Counted from the stretch's first letter, positions 1-11,935 are shown. The stretch: 64,000 nucleotides of DNA from Enoplolaimus lenunculus (GCA_030248215.1 JASANG010002908.1:186001-250000); one strand, 5' to 3'. Numbers and translations: made by a program. The notes: a model not told the origin generated them from the sequence alone.

Positions 1-39
1 TAAGCCTAAACCTATGCATTTATTTATTTTACATTACAG

Positions 40-411
40 ATCGAAATAAAAATACCGCAGATATTTTAAATCCTGGTGTGACTGACACGAGCAAACCGCA
101 AAATGATGAATATGGTCGACTTGAGTTCAAATTGGATTATAATTTCGATAAAGGTGTCCTTCAAGTCACCGTCATTCAAGCTGTTGAATTACCCGGTATG
201 GACGTCAGCGGAACATCAGATCCGTACTGTAAAGTATTCATTCTGCCAGACAAGAAGAAAACGTTCGAAACGAAAAAATTCAAGAAAACATTGAATCCTG
301 TTTTCAACCAAACTTTTACGTTCACTAAAATCCCGTTCGCCGAAGTTCCGAACAAGACGCTTATTTTCGCGATTTATGACCATGATGCAGTTGGATCTGA
401 CGATCAGATAG
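40..411 (+). CDS. Synaptotagmin, C2A exon (gene continues off the left edge)
   Basis: Penultimate coding exon of a synaptotagmin, the calcium sensor of synaptic vesicle fusion. An acceptor AG at 38-39 opens a frame that reads a short linker and then a full C2A domain. Both calcium-loop segments are intact: LPGMDVSGTSDPY gives the first two aspartates and IYDHDAVGSDD the last three, so all five ligands of Syt1-type C2A are present. The exon ends after the first base of a Gly codon at a GTGAAC donor (412), and the next exon at 961 completes it to give IGEVQVPL, the usual join between the C2A end and the linker. Intron 412-960 holds nothing recognisable. The N-terminal and transmembrane exons lie outside the window. 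The isoform is probably Syt1/2-like, but paralogues cannot be separated by eye. Confidence 0.93.
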
Positions 412-960
412 GTGAACGCAATGTTATGCATTCGTTAATTTTCATCAGTAAAAAACCATAGGAACCGTTTTGAAACTAAAACACCATTTCAACGCTTTTG
501 CGTTCCAAGCAGCATCTTTCCAAACCATCTTTTTGTTAAGTGAAGAAACTCTAAAATGAATTTACTAGCGTACCTGAACGCTATTCAGCAAACGCTTTTC
601 AATAGCGAAACGCTATTTTCAAAACACGAAAAGCGTTTTGCATTTTTCGCACGATTCACAGAATTGTTAGTTTTCAGAAATGTCTCCAGACATTTTAAGG
701 CTAAGTCTGACCTTCGATTCTGCATAGAGGATACGAAAATATCGATCCAGAGCATACTTGCATTAAAGATGGAAATGTTAACTAGCGATAAAAATTAATT
801 ATTCGAATGTCGTAATATGCGTTTAAAATAAAGTAATAAATACTTTAAAGCCTATTAAAATTTAGACATCTGAAGTGAATTTTCAAAAACAATTGTTGAT
901 CATTTATTGGTTTAGATCTAAAAAATTAAATAAATTTTTGAAACCAGTTTAAATTTTCAG

Positions 961-1493
961 GTGAAGTGCAAGTACCGCTCGCCAGCGTTGACCTCGCAGC
1001 AGACAATTTACAACTGTGGAAATCAATCAAAGAACCGCCTGCGAATACACTTGGCGAAATTTGTTGCTCGTTGCGTTACGTTCCCAAAAAGTCTCAACTA
1101 ACATGCATGATTATTGAATGTAAAAATTTACGCGCAATGGACGTTTTAACTGGCGCATCGGATCCGTACGTTAAAATTAACCTTATTCAAAACGGCAAAC
1201 GCGTCAAAAAATTGAAAACAACAATTAAAATGAAAAATTGTAATCCGTACTATAATGAAAGTTTCAAATTTGAAGTACGCCCGTCTGATATTGTCAAATC
1301 AGAACTAATGCTAATGGTTATGGACTATGATCGGGTTGGTTCAAATGACGCGATTGGATTTGTTCGTCTTGGGCGGACATCAAACAGAGCTGCCGCTCAG
1401 CATTGGCGTGAAATGATTGAGTCAGGCGGCCGGTCCATTGCACAATGGCATTGTTTAGAGCCCCCGGAAGAAGCTAATCAAAAGAAAAAGTAA
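961..1493 (+). CDS. Synaptotagmin, C2B and C-terminal exon
   Basis: Last coding exon, joined in phase to the C2A exon. It encodes the inter-C2 linker and the whole C2B domain. The first calcium loop reads MDVLTGASDPY and the third MDYDRVGSND, so the acidic ligands are retained. The polybasic strand (GKRVKKLKTTIKMK), which in Syt1 binds PIP2 and SNAREs, is present. The HW and IAQWHCL motifs at the end match the conserved C2B C-terminus (WHxL), which is needed for docking in other synaptotagmins. A short acidic-then-lysine tail follows and the stop is at 1491-1493. Acceptor AG is at 959-960. Length and motif order are normal, with no sign of damage. Calcium-dependent function is inferred from the family. 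Confidence 0.95.
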
Positions 1494-1928
1494 CGCATCC
1501 AAAGTTACATATTGAGACGATATCAATTTTGCGACGATTTTCTATGTACTCAAGAAAATTTTATTGCACCACCTGAAATTCGTATCCCACCTCGATCAGA
1601 AGTGTGAAATACTCGGTTTTGTTTTATTTGTTGGTTTAAAAACAACTTCATGGGAAATTCACAGCGTGTGACAGGTTTGAACAGTTGCAACATTTTTTGT
1701 CTCATATTCACGAATGAGAAGACTATATATCATTAACAATTTGAAGCAAAAACGTGACATTATATATATTCTTCAATTTCACCTGTGATTTCCGTTTCAG
1801 CGCCAAGCTGTCTTAAAACAGTTTTAAAAGCAAAAAAAGGTTAATGCTGACGTTTGAATGCTTAATAATTTGAAGTTTCCACATGATAATTACTATTTAG
1901 TTCGGCTTAAAATTTTTTAAAATTCTAA

Positions 1929-1934
1929 AATAAA
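1929..1934 (+). promoter_or_regulatory. Candidate poly(A) signal, synaptotagmin
   Basis: AATAAA 436 bases after the synaptotagmin stop; a second AATAAA lies at 2302-2307. Which one is used cannot be told from sequence. The stretch 1494-2383 is otherwise AT-rich 3' UTR or intergenic DNA with no recognisable feature. Confidence 0.4.
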
Positions 1935-2383
1935 ATTTTGCTATTTAGCAAGTAAAAACGTAAAAACTATTCAAATCATTAAACGCACGTCAAGCCTGCC
2001 CTCAAGGGTCATCTAGGTAAATTTGGGAAGATGCATTATAATCTACTAAAGCCATCGCGTGCTTAATTGCACAAATTGTTTTACACCAGCTTCAATTATT
2101 AATTACTTTTAAATATTTTACGGTTATACAGAAAAGAATCAAGAATTTTTATTGGCGGTTTATTATTATTAATACCGTTCGTAACATATTGTTTGCTTTG
2201 TTCATTTAAAAACAGCAAAATTTAAAGTATAGAAAGGATCCGCTTCGCCAAAAAACTACACATTTGCCACAGTATAGAGACTTTATTGTAAAAGCTGTTG
2301 AAATAAAACGCCAAACCGTTTACTGGCTGTCTGTTTCATTAGTGGTCACAATTGCAGTGAAGTTTTTTGCCGATAAACAATAA

Positions 2384-2776
2384 GTACTGTTGTGACCCGA
2401 ATAAAAGGAACGAGTAATAAAAGGTCGATTTTCATTTGGAGTCCCAATCAATAGTATTTCGTATCGCTAATAACAATCCGTAAGCGGATAGAGTCCCTAA
2501 ACCCTAATTAGAGTCCATAATTGTCAATTATCCCTACTTGTAGTGCATAAATACTTCCAGGCGCAAATAAAGTTGAGTTCGCAACTTTAAAGCTGTCCCT
2601 CAAACTTTGACGCAAGGCAAATAAACGTTTAATTCAGCGGATAATTGCAATACCGGATATATACTCGTACCGATGGGTGGCGATGCGTGGATTAAAAATA
2701 AATAAAAGTTTCGGTGGTGCCCTCTGGAGAGGCCAAATAAATATCAGTCCCCCTCTTATTCGAGTCACTACAGTAC
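2384..2776. repeat. Family G element, full length (GTGACCCGAATAAGAGG ends)
   Basis: The left end GTACTGTTGTGACCCGAATA and the reverse complement of the right end (GTACTGTAGTGACTCGAATA) match in almost every base, so this is an inverted-terminal-repeat element of about 393 bp with no coding capacity. Its right half, inverted, matches the elements at 19618, 20170 and 55018 (shared sub-blocks include CCTCTCCAGAGGG). Confidence 0.8.
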
Positions 2777-2920
2777 TTAGCATTTTGTATCGTGGAACTT
2801 ATTCACTTCTTAATGCATGTGATCAATTTATTATGCGACTGTTTTGAGATCGGAATAAGAGGGGAATGTAACAAAAGCCGATGGTCTCTTAATTGAGTCT
2901 GTAGGAGTCTGTCATCATAT

Positions 2921-3015
2921 AGATGGGCACCGAGATATCCGGAAATGAAAACTGTCCGGATATGTATCCTAAATGATGTATGCATCCGGATATCCGCCGG
3001 ATATTCGAAATGATA
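2921..3015. repeat. ATCCGGATATCC-rich repeat, copy 1
   Basis: Several ATCCGGATATCC-like palindromes follow a GATGGGCACCGAGATA lead. The same lead and a looser set of ATCCG blocks recur at 42440-42565, and a fragment with GCGGATATCGG is near 61280-61320. Possibly a short dispersed element; its ends are not clear. Confidence 0.5.
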
Positions 3016-3212
3016 TTGTGTAAAAAATTTTTTTGGAATGATGTGCATTGTGTTACCATTTAGGCTAGAGGTGATGTAAAGAAATATTGTATTCAAACCT
3101 CAATCAGAATATTGAACTGAATTCGTGATGATTTTTGTAAGTAGATTATTAGTAAAGTAACATAACTAAACATAGAAAATTTCTGGCGTACGTAAAAGTT
3201 GGCGTGGCCCAA

Positions 3213-3297
3213 ACAACAGCTGGTGGATTGAAAAATACCCTAGGGAGTGGCGAAATATATATCAGTTACCTTCCTGTATTTGGGTCACTACCTTGAA
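3213..3297. repeat. Family G fragment
   Basis: Reads, on the minus strand, GTAGTGACCCAAATACAGG followed by a TGATATATATTTCGCCACTC block, a diverged copy of the end of the 2384-2776 element. Confidence 0.5.
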
Positions 3298-3300
3298 CGA

Positions 3301-4544
3301 AATAACTGGTAGTATCTATGTGAAAAAAATGCCACAGATATGAAATTTCGCTAAAACTTATTATTACTTTTCGCAACTGCCATTTGTCTATAATTTAATC
3401 ATAAAATTCCTATAAGACAATAGCGTATCATTGCTTCATCGTACAACAAAGTATGATAAAGTTGTGACATAAATATAAAACACAGTCTAGACTGTTCGAG
3501 CATTTGCTTAATTTCTACAACCGGTACCAGAATGTTTAACAAATTTAGTTACTTGTTATTAGAAATTACCCATATGACCCTTTCTTTACTTTCAATATCA
3601 ATCGGAAACTATTTAGTTCTTGACCAGCCGCTATAGTCGCCTAAATGACATTAAAATTTGAATATTTTGCTTCTAAAATAACATATATACTATTAATCCG
3701 GCGACAACTTTATGATTTAACTCTAACGTAATTGTAGCATTAATATTGTTTGAGAAAAACTTATTACCGGAAAATTTTGTATTATTTTCAAGAACGAACC
3801 CATAAAGAAAAGCATCCCGGGTGTCAAGCGTAAGCATATTCGTGCTTGACGGCACAATGGCCAAAGCAGGGCTCGAAATGCTCACCCCTTCCTACTCGAA
3901 AAACGTTAGCACGCTCTAGAAAAGTAGAAGAACCGTATGCAAGCTTATATCAACCGTACACCCCTTGATTAAATTGTTTTCGGCACCCTCTAAGAGGGTG
4001 GCCTAATTATGAGCCTGCTGATTGAATCGGTTGCAAGCATTGTCTTGCAAAGCTATATATCGAATTGCGTTTCAGGTTAAATAAAAATGACCACTGATTT
4101 TCGGTTTGGTAAATTTTGATTCAGTATTTAGCTCCAATCGTGGCAAATTTGAATGAACCTCCGTCTTTGTTTTTTTTTGGCATTTTACACGTCCGATCGG
4201 GCGGCTTGACTGCTATACGTTACATCGGAAAATTTGTCATATGCAGCATAAATCTACGAATTGTTGAAGATAAGCTTAGAAGCACTCAAGAGAGATTGAA
4301 AAACCGAAATTAATACATAAATAACCTATAAGTATAAATATTCACGCGTTTTACTTATGCTATAATACTTGCCTTGTTTCAACGACGACGGCTTTCAATT
4401 TATAATACTTCTAATTTAATTTTAAACAGACCATTCTACCGCACGCTCCATGTCTCTGTCTACTAATTCAACTTTGTCGGTGTCCTTTGATGGTATCGGC
4501 ATAGGCTCAAATTGTTGCATTACTACTCATTAGTTGATTTTGCA
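3301..4544. other. Non-coding, nothing recognised
   Basis: AT-rich sequence with no convincing exon, RNA gene or repeat end. Confidence 0.6.
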
Positions 4545-4664
4545 AAAGAATGAGCTTATACCTATTAAACCTAAGCCAATGCAAAAAAAAATTAGTCTAC
4601 AGCTTACGCTTACTCTATTCCAGTCCCACAGAATAACGTTCCGCCCCTGATCTTTGCATTGGCC
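4545..4664 (-). repeat. Family A element, one end only
   Basis: Ends in GATCTTTGCATTGGCC preceded by GTTCCGCCCC, which is the family A terminus in reverse orientation, with the AGTCCCACAGAA block and a few AAGCC/TTAGG remnants. The other end is missing, so it is a truncated copy. Confidence 0.75.
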
Positions 4665-4700
4665 ACCGATTCGATCCACAACATTACTTGCAAAGATTAT

Positions 4701-4949
4701 ACACTCAAAATAATATTTCTGATATTTAAGAAAAATTTTCTTACATTTAAGAAATATAATTAGCAACGTGCACTTGAAAAGTATTTCTGTTATAACAGAA
4801 ATGTTTTCAAAAACGTTTTGAAATAAAGTCTGAAAATAAACGTTTTCCAGTTATTTTAGAAAAAATTGTCTTAAATATCAGAAAAACTTTTCAGATTTGC
4901 CACAGAAAAAACTTTTCTGAATAAATTCAGAAATACTTTTTTGTGTGTA
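4701..4949 (+). repeat. Foldback element, TATTTCTGA family, copy 1
   Basis: Imperfect inverted ends: ACACTCAAAATAATATTTCT at the left, and the reverse complement of the right end reads ACACACAAAAAAGTATTTCT. The interior is rich in TTTTCTGA/TCAGAAAA words. It is repeated in the opposite orientation at 29312-29561 with the same internal block order. Confidence 0.75.
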
Positions 4950-5550
4950 GAACTTGCCTGGTCGTCCGCTCATTTGATTGGTGGATCCTACTATTTTCGT
5001 TAGGGAAACGTTTGTTACATTCTGTATTTTAATAAATTGTTTTATTTAACATTTTGCTGGAGTTAATAAAGCAAATGGACGATAAAAATTAACAAAGTAG
5101 CATTGATACAAAACGAATATCAAACTATCTGTCATTTCTTCGGCTGAATTGATTTAACTATTAAGCTAACGACCTATCAAAAAAATTGGTGCGGTACATT
5201 TATACCATTATCAATCAACTTTAAGAGTCAGCTTCCGAAATTCTGTTAAAAACACTTTTAGATTAAGAACATCATCAATTTGTATTACTTTACTTATTTT
5301 CTTTTGTTATGACATGCGGCTTTTATTAAAATATATCATAAGAATCATGACTACTGCTGGTATAAATGGCTGATGCGATTTTTAGCTGTTTTCACCATAT
5401 ACACTGGTTTGAAACTTGACTGGTTTTAAGTTAGGCATCTCAATCGAACAGAGATGGGCTAATATTTTTAAAATGTGACAAAAATAGCAAAACGCTTCTA
5501 GCGTTTGTATTTTAAGATGGCGTTTAATTTTTGACGCGATTCCAAGTTTC

Positions 5551-5752
5551 GGCCCATGTAAAGATCAGGGGCGTAACGTTTTTCTGTGGGACTAGAATAG
5601 AATAAGCGTCTGCTTTAGACTATTGTTTTGCTTGGCGTAGGCTTGGACTTAGGCTTACGCTTAGGAATAAACTGATTCTTACGCTTAGGCTTTAGGCTTA
5701 GGCTTTGGAATAAGCTTTAATACTGTTCCGCCCCTGTTCTTTACATTGGCCC
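5551..5752 (+). repeat. Family A element (TTAGGC-containing MITE), complete
   Basis: Starts GGCCCATGTAAAGATCAGG and ends with the reverse complement GTTCCGCCCCTGTTC then TTTACATTGGCC, so it has inverted ends of about 27 bp. Between them lies a GTGGGACTAGAATAGA block and an array of TTAGGC-like hexamers. No ORF; non-autonomous. Confidence 0.85.
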
Positions 5753-5765
5753 AGGTTTCTTACAC

Positions 5766-6036
5766 TTAACCCTTTCTCACATGAATATTTTATATCTCAT
5801 CTGAGACCTACGTTTATGCTAGGATTCGAACTCCAATGAATGGAGTGGGAGGTGTTTACCATCACCACTCAGCTATAGGAGCTTGACGCTCGAGCGCGAG
5901 GATGCTCTCACGTGTTGTGGCGATTTAGTACTATGTGTACGTGTTGCGATTGTTAAACATTGTGCGATATTTACTATTTAACGTATGTACACTGCGCTCA
6001 GTTGCCCATAGTTAACTCTATGTGAGAAGGGGTTAA
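5766..6036. repeat. Family D element with tRNA-like core, copy 1
   Basis: Inverted ends TTAACCCTTTCTCACAT and its reverse complement at the right (TGTGAGAAGGGGTTAA). The element is 271 bp, exactly the length of the copy at 41106-41376. On the minus strand the middle (about 5890-5818) contains TAGCTGAGTGGTGATGG, which fits an A box, and GGAGTTCGAATCC, which fits a B box, at about tRNA spacing. It looks like an inverted-end element that holds a tRNA-derived RNA polymerase III promoter. Confidence 0.8.
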
Positions 6037-6438
6037 ATTTACAGCTTGTTTCAATTATATATCTGAAGTGTGTAAAGACATTTGGTTCACACTTGCAAAA
6101 TTCGTTTTAACACATCCGTAGACTCAGAGTTATCATTATAATGTTTCAATTTTTAAACAAGCTCACGCAAGCTTCTACTGCCCGTATACGTTTTGTATTC
6201 GTTTATCTTTAAACAATATTGCCGCTTTATTTAGTTTTTTTTTCATTAACTAATTTTTGATGTTCAAAATTGACATGAGACTCTCAGCAACGTGGTAGCC
6301 TCAAAAGTTGCCGATTTATAACTTTATTGTTGACCAGCAGACTATTTTTTGACAAATTTTAGCATAGACCCCGCCTACTAATTTTCGGTCTCATTTCGTT
6401 TTTACAATTTCCACTTGCTGTCTTTAGAATACTTCTTT

Positions 6439-6665
6439 GTTACACTGCAAAAAATGGTGAGTCAAATTGAGCCTCTCCGAAATAGACTTTTCCGACTACA
6501 CAGACGGAGTCAAATTTAACTCCGCCAGAGTCTATTTCGACTTACCCGAGTCGCTCAGTGAGTCGAATTTGACTCTGTCGAAGTCGAATTTGACTCCGTT
6601 TTTGTAGTCCCGTAGAGCCGATTTCGGAGACATTCAATTTGACTCACCAGTTTTTGCAGTATAAC
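6439..6665. repeat. Family C palindromic element (CACTGCAAAAA ends), copy 1
   Basis: Left end GTTACACTGCAAAAAATGG, right end the near-perfect inverse (TTTTTGCAGTATAAC). The body is a long imperfect palindrome of GAGTCAAATT and AATTTGACTC words with a TAGTC.CGTAGAGCC block. Copies occur at 14341 and, truncated, at 52110. Confidence 0.85.
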
Positions 6666-9477
6666 ACTCATCGTTCTTTTACGTTGCCATTTCTTTCCGT
6701 AACAATGCAGCAGCTTTATTTTTCTTTCGTTGTTCCGCTTGCTACAATTTTAATAGCAACAGGAAACAGGGTTATATATATTTTTCGAAAATACAAGTAT
6801 GGTAACTTCATAATCGATCCAAGCTGCTGATAAATGATTAACAGAATACCGCATTATTGGCATATATCATCAGTCATACTTTATACTAAACATATTATCC
6901 ACGAAACATACTACATCACAAAAATATGCATATATCAGAGCAATAATGCTCATAAATTCAATTATCCTTTTATGCAAAAATATTGCCACTATGGTTGGTG
7001 TGAGAATATTATTTTCACGGTTGTTTGTAACGTTCATTTTGCGAGTTATACGTATTAATATAGGATTTTTGAGACATTGTGAGTCTTTTGTGTTGCACGA
7101 TAACTTGTATTCAGTAAGCGATTTATACACAATCGTTTGACAGCAAATCTGGCTAACTACAAAAAATCTCATTCAAAGTTAATGAGACTATGATGATTCT
7201 GGTGATGTTATGGGCATTTTAGCGAACTTCAACACAAAAATAGCCCGATTTGCGTCAAACGCCCTAAAAATGTTCGTTCCGTTTCAGATGAATAAATCTT
7301 TTCCGACAACATATCAAACAAGCAGCCCCTGCAAGGACCATAGACACGGGTAACGGAACTTCGTGCTAGCAAAGTTTTAGGTACACTGAAAGGCTGTAAA
7401 ATTATGCATATGTAGCTTAAATGCATAAGCAACATTGAACAGGCACAGGATTGAAACAAAAGGTTTCAAAAGAATTGTCAGGTACCCGGCAACATTTATT
7501 TTTCACAGTTGGATTCTCCAAAACACGGTTTATTATCTTTGCTTGTATATTGCGCTGAGCGAAAAGTGAACAATTCAGAACAAACAAATGACTTTGAACG
7601 CGTTCAGTTTGTTTTGTTTGTTCTCGCGATCAGATTTAAGGTTTTTAAGTAAAATTACTTTTATGAATCAATTAATGCTCATTGCTCACTAAAACTAAAA
7701 TTCCACTCAACGCATTCAATAATTTCTATGTGGTATCTGAATTTTTACTACAACATATGTCATCCATTTTTTGTGTTATAAGTAAACTGCAACAGTCTGG
7801 GTTTTTCGGATAATCAAAAATAAGCTTTATTTCCACCCAAACAAAATTCAAACATTACCAGGAGACGTTCAGCTAATTATTAAGCTGAACATAAAGAATG
7901 ACAGAGTATCTCATATGTATAATATCAGAATTCTAAACTCTAATACCCAGTTAACCCAGACCAAGATACTTGCTCAACACACCTTCGTCTAACACAATAC
8001 CGTACGCACCAAAGACCACCGTCCTATCCACTCGGCCATCCGGAAACCAGAACTTTAGCTATTTTCGTGACAGTTAAATTATATAACTCTTTGTCCAGTG
8101 AAACACGAGGACGTCAAAAATAGAAAATACGAAAACCGAGTGGACCTCAAAAATTAAAAACGCGTGGAACTTTCTCTGGAGCTCAAATATAAGCTTCAAT
8201 TTTTTACGCAAATTAGTAAAAGGTACTTTCAATTCTAAATAGCTATCCTAAACGGTTAACAAATGGCAGGCTACAAACTCTAACGGTTTCTAAAATCTCA
8301 AAATTTCTGATATAGGTACCTCGAGTACAATGTACTTTTAAAAGAGACACCTCCAGGCCGTCTCAAAAAGATGTAACTTTTGGTGAGGCTGTGAAGCCTT
8401 GAAGTCGCCTAAACGTGTTTAATTTATTTTAGGTCAGGAGCACGCTGTTTTCTAGTTCGTTGTACGCACGACGTGTACAAGAATTGGAAGCGCATATTTA
8501 GTACAGGAATTTCTGAAAATCCATCCAGCATATATTGAAATTGTTTGTTTGTGACGCAGGAAATCGTTCCGCCCCTGTTCTGAACATAGGCCGTTGATGA
8601 TGTAAACTATAACGAAATCGAATTGATTAATATGAAATGAAATCTAAATCAGGCGTAAACGGATAGTAAAAATAACGTAAGCAGATAGTGAGCAAAGTAA
8701 CGCAAGAGGAAACGAAAAACGTTGATTGAAGTATAAAAGTTTTGAAGATGTTTTATTTTTCTGTCAACACAATTGAGGCTTGCAAATACTCACCGGGTTG
8801 TCTAAAGCTTTGAAGAAAAATACGCATGCATCGATATGTTTAGGATTTGCATGAATTTCGTAGTTTTTTAAATCGAACAATTAATTAAAGCGTAATTTTC
8901 GTTGAAAAATTCCGAGATCTATGAGCTTATAACTAATTTTGAGCATAAAAATTCACAAAATTTGCGGTATTTTTATAACGGAAACGGAAATGAAAACGGA
9001 CGCCAATTTTTACCGGAAACGGATGTTCTGTTACACCTTGAAATATAGGGCAAACGCAAGCTAATTTTTAAATAGTGACAGTTTAAATTCTGTTCTAATA
9101 ATTTTGATTAGAGTTAAAATTTCGTCATCCAGTGGTGCAGATAGAATATTCAAGCCCCATCGACCTTTATAAAACCAATTGCCTATTAAGCCTAAGCGTG
9201 AACAGCCAGATTAATTTTTTAACTCGCTTGGGTGGTTGGCCTTGTGTGGCTTACCAAGTGCCCAAACTTCATAATAGAAAATTACTAGTGAGGTGGCAGC
9301 GGTGACGTTATAATCGCGAACAAAACCACAGAAAGAAATAGAATTATTTATATACAAGTAAGATTGTAGTTGTGCGTACTTAATTTATCGTAAGTTCGGG
9401 ATTTCTTGCCCGTGACAGTTAACAAAATGCACCAGTACCTCAAACGCACTAACTAACTATTATAGTTATTGAACTCA
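6666..9477. other. Non-coding, mostly unassigned
   Basis: No convincing exon. Contains a minus-strand A-box-like segment (about 8030-8045), a family A end at 8565-8596, and around 8950-9045 a block of GGAAACGGA words ending in GTTACACC that matches the GTTTCCGTTTC repeats at 19.5-20.2 kb. The rest shows nothing recognisable. Confidence 0.55.
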
Positions 9478-9615
9478 AAAATGGTACAGAAGTATAGCAA
9501 ATCATATGCGAAAATGTGCTAAACTTTGAGTATCAGCATTCACTGGTTTCAAAGTTAAAAGACATATCGCAAACTGGTGATAGGTGCTACAAGTATTTGA
9601 GAATACAAGCCCTAG
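9478..9615. repeat. Family H half element
   Basis: Ends GGTGATAGGTGCTACA then TTTGAGAATACAAGCCCTAG, the right end of family H, preceded by the internal GTACAGAAGTA and AATGTGCTAAA blocks seen in the copy at 34684. The left inverted end is missing. Confidence 0.65.
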
Positions 9616-10200
9616 AAGTGAAAAACTACTTTTCGCTCACGACAAGTCACACCGGTCGCTTGCAAAAATTATTAGTTCAAACCAAAAAATATTAACCATT
9701 ACTGTTTTTGGTTATATCTTAGCGTACCGAAATACTGGCTTCGCTGCTGTTGTTTGCGTTGAAACATTTTTGACGTTTTCCATAAAGCGCGCCAAGTTCA
9801 AAAGCACTGAGCGTTAGAATCAAAGGCTTTTTTAGACTTAAGCTAAATTTGACTTTAATACGCAAACAAATGCACGTCAATAGCCAAAAATTGTCGTGAA
9901 ATTGTTAACAGACATCTCTCCCTATGTTATATGCCGAAATTCTATAGCTGCAACAATGGTTAATAAATGAGGTAAAGCACGTGATCAACACCGTCTACGG
10001 ATACTACACATTTATTTAGTTAAGCCTGTGCCATTAATATATCGTAATGTTATTCAAATTTTTTCTTATGAATGTATATCATGCATGCATAATATCTGCT
10101 ATGTTGGGTGGGTAGCAGAATTATAAACTAAAATTTGATATATTCCTTAAGCTAATTTCAGACTTAAGTCAAGAACGAGTTTTAGGTTGAACATCAAGCC
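9616..10200. other. Non-coding, nothing recognised
   Basis: AT-rich DNA without exon, RNA or repeat signal that I can support. Confidence 0.55.
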
Positions 10201-10380
10201 AATGTATAAAATAGGGCCGTTGCAGTAGTATAGACGTACTTCTAAGCTTAAGCCTATTAAGCTTAAGAATGAGCTTATACCTAAGCATTAGCCTAAGTTA
10301 GCAAAAATTGGTCTAAAGCTTAAGCTTACTATTATTGCAGTGTCACAGAAATGCATTCCGCCCATAATCTTTACATGTAC
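10201..10380 (-). repeat. Family A element, reverse orientation
   Basis: Opens with a diverged end (TATAAAATAGGGCCG) and closes with CATTCCGCCCATAATCTTTACATG. Interior has AAGCCTATTAAGC and AAGCCTAAG hexamer remnants and a CAGTGTCACAGAAA block matching the GTGGGACTAG side of other copies. Confidence 0.75.
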
Positions 10381-10555
10381 CGAACGTCCAAACATAATGC
10401 TTTTGCAGCCCCTCCCCCGGTTACCGTGAAACGAAGCTATTTGATCTAAAAATTAAATGTTCACATAGCTCAATCTAATAATGCAGACTTGCCTATTTTA
10501 ATTCACGTTTTGATTTGACGTTTACAATGCGTACGTGAGATAAAATGTAACTAAA

Positions 10556-10785
10556 ACTTGGGTACGAATTTCCCACTGCAGTTTTGGTGACTTTCAATCT
10601 TTTGAATTTACCAGTATGATTTCCAGATTGTCTCAATTTCCCACATGACCAGTTTCCCAGTTGACCAATTTTTTCAAATTCAATTTCCTTCTTGCAGAGT
10701 TTTTCAATGCCGTACTTGGAAATGGTTGCGTCAATTTTCCACACGGCCGGCACACGATATAATGGATGACGCATAATGAGCACGC
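10556..10785 (-). repeat. Family E cluster (CAATTTCCCAC motifs), copy 1
   Basis: Several TTTCCCA/CAATTT words at irregular spacing followed by GGCCGGCACACGATATAATGG and ATGACGCATAATG. The same terminal block (GCGTCATCCACTTTATCTTG on the other strand) recurs at 18935 and 21262. A 96-residue frame on the minus strand here is part of the repeat, not a gene. Confidence 0.65.
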
Positions 10786-10903
10786 ATTGTCTAAATTAGC
10801 GGCATATTGCTGTTTCCTATTTATAACTTGCTAAGCAGAGCGGTCTTCGAAATAATTTAGTTTTGATAATATTTGTATTTTAGCTAATGTAGTTTTCCTA
10901 AGT

Positions 10904-11018
10904 ATGCTAAAATTTTGTTTAATAACAAATCAAATGGCGATGCTTCTGTTGTTTGCAACGTCGCTGAGTTCAGGAAATCAGGATTCTTTGGCGTTCATTC
11001 AAAATGCGGAAAACTCTG
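10904..11018 (+). CDS. Secreted peptide precursor, exon 1 (signal peptide)
   Basis: First coding exon of a secreted precursor. The ATG at 10904 starts 38 residues: a short polar N-region, a hydrophobic core (MAMLLLFATSL, residues 11-21) and a small-residue stretch SSG that suits signal peptidase cleavage. A second in-frame Met at residue 11 could also start it. The exon ends one base into a Gly/Ala codon at a GTTAGT donor (11019). Exon 2 begins at 11936 after TTGTGCACATTGCAG, and G plus CT restores an Ala codon, so the phases agree. The intron is 917 bp. The exon was found by looking for a leader upstream of the peptide-rich exon; the pairing is inferred from phase and splice sites. Confidence 0.65.
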
Positions 11019-11935
11019 GTTAGTTGTGTTTAGCATTCATAGTTAATGTAGAAATTAGCTAAAATTTCATTTTATTTTAATGCCGCCTGTAACCGACCGT
11101 GCACACGTTTTCGTTTTCGCTACAAAAATACCGACTATGTAACGCAAGTATGGGTCAAAATAATGGCATTTACAGTATCTTACTTTAGTACTTAATAGTT
11201 GTGCAAAGTAACCGTTCAGTCTTTCAATTCAGGTATTGCGATATTGTTCAGTTTGAAACCAAAATTTACCGTAAGCTTTGAAAACTTTTAGGTGTATCCA
11301 TTAGTTTTTCTACGGTACTAGAATGCCCGGTAAATATTTGCATAGTTCAATTGTATTGGCAGAAAAATAAAACATTTTTTTATTTAAATTCATACAAATA
11401 TTCGTTTTTCGTTTTAGTTGTGTTTTGATATCTGTTTATACTCAGCTATACAGCATTTAATTTGAATTGATGCTTAGTAAATTGTCAGATTTGGTAAAGT
11501 TTGGCGTGTTGAAAAAATACTGCGGTGAAACTTTAGTTACAGACACTGATACATATGCCAATTTAAGAATTATATTTTGAATTGTCAAATTTTGAAACAA
11601 TTTTAAGTTTTTGATCGATTTTCATACTAACTATGTAAACTCGACCATCACTCTGCCTATGTTTATACAATTCTTGATATAGCATTCAAATAATAGGTTT
11701 TTCAACTTAGGAGTTCTATCAAAGATACAAAAGGCTCTTCTCGTTATGAAAACTGTGTTTATATTGATGAGAAAATAGCGTTTTGACACACGTCAAATTA
11801 CGTTCATTTACTAGCGTTCACCTACGCGAGTTATTCAATTCCGAATTCCTCCACTTATAAAACTGTTTTGAATAAAATAATTTAAAATAGCGTTATATTT
11901 TTTGATACGATTCGTTATAATTGTGCACATTGCAG

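Noticed and set aside
10493-10783. Minus-strand 96-residue frame
   Set aside because: It lies wholly in a family E cluster and its N-terminus is the same repeat translation seen at the end of the PAN-domain protein.
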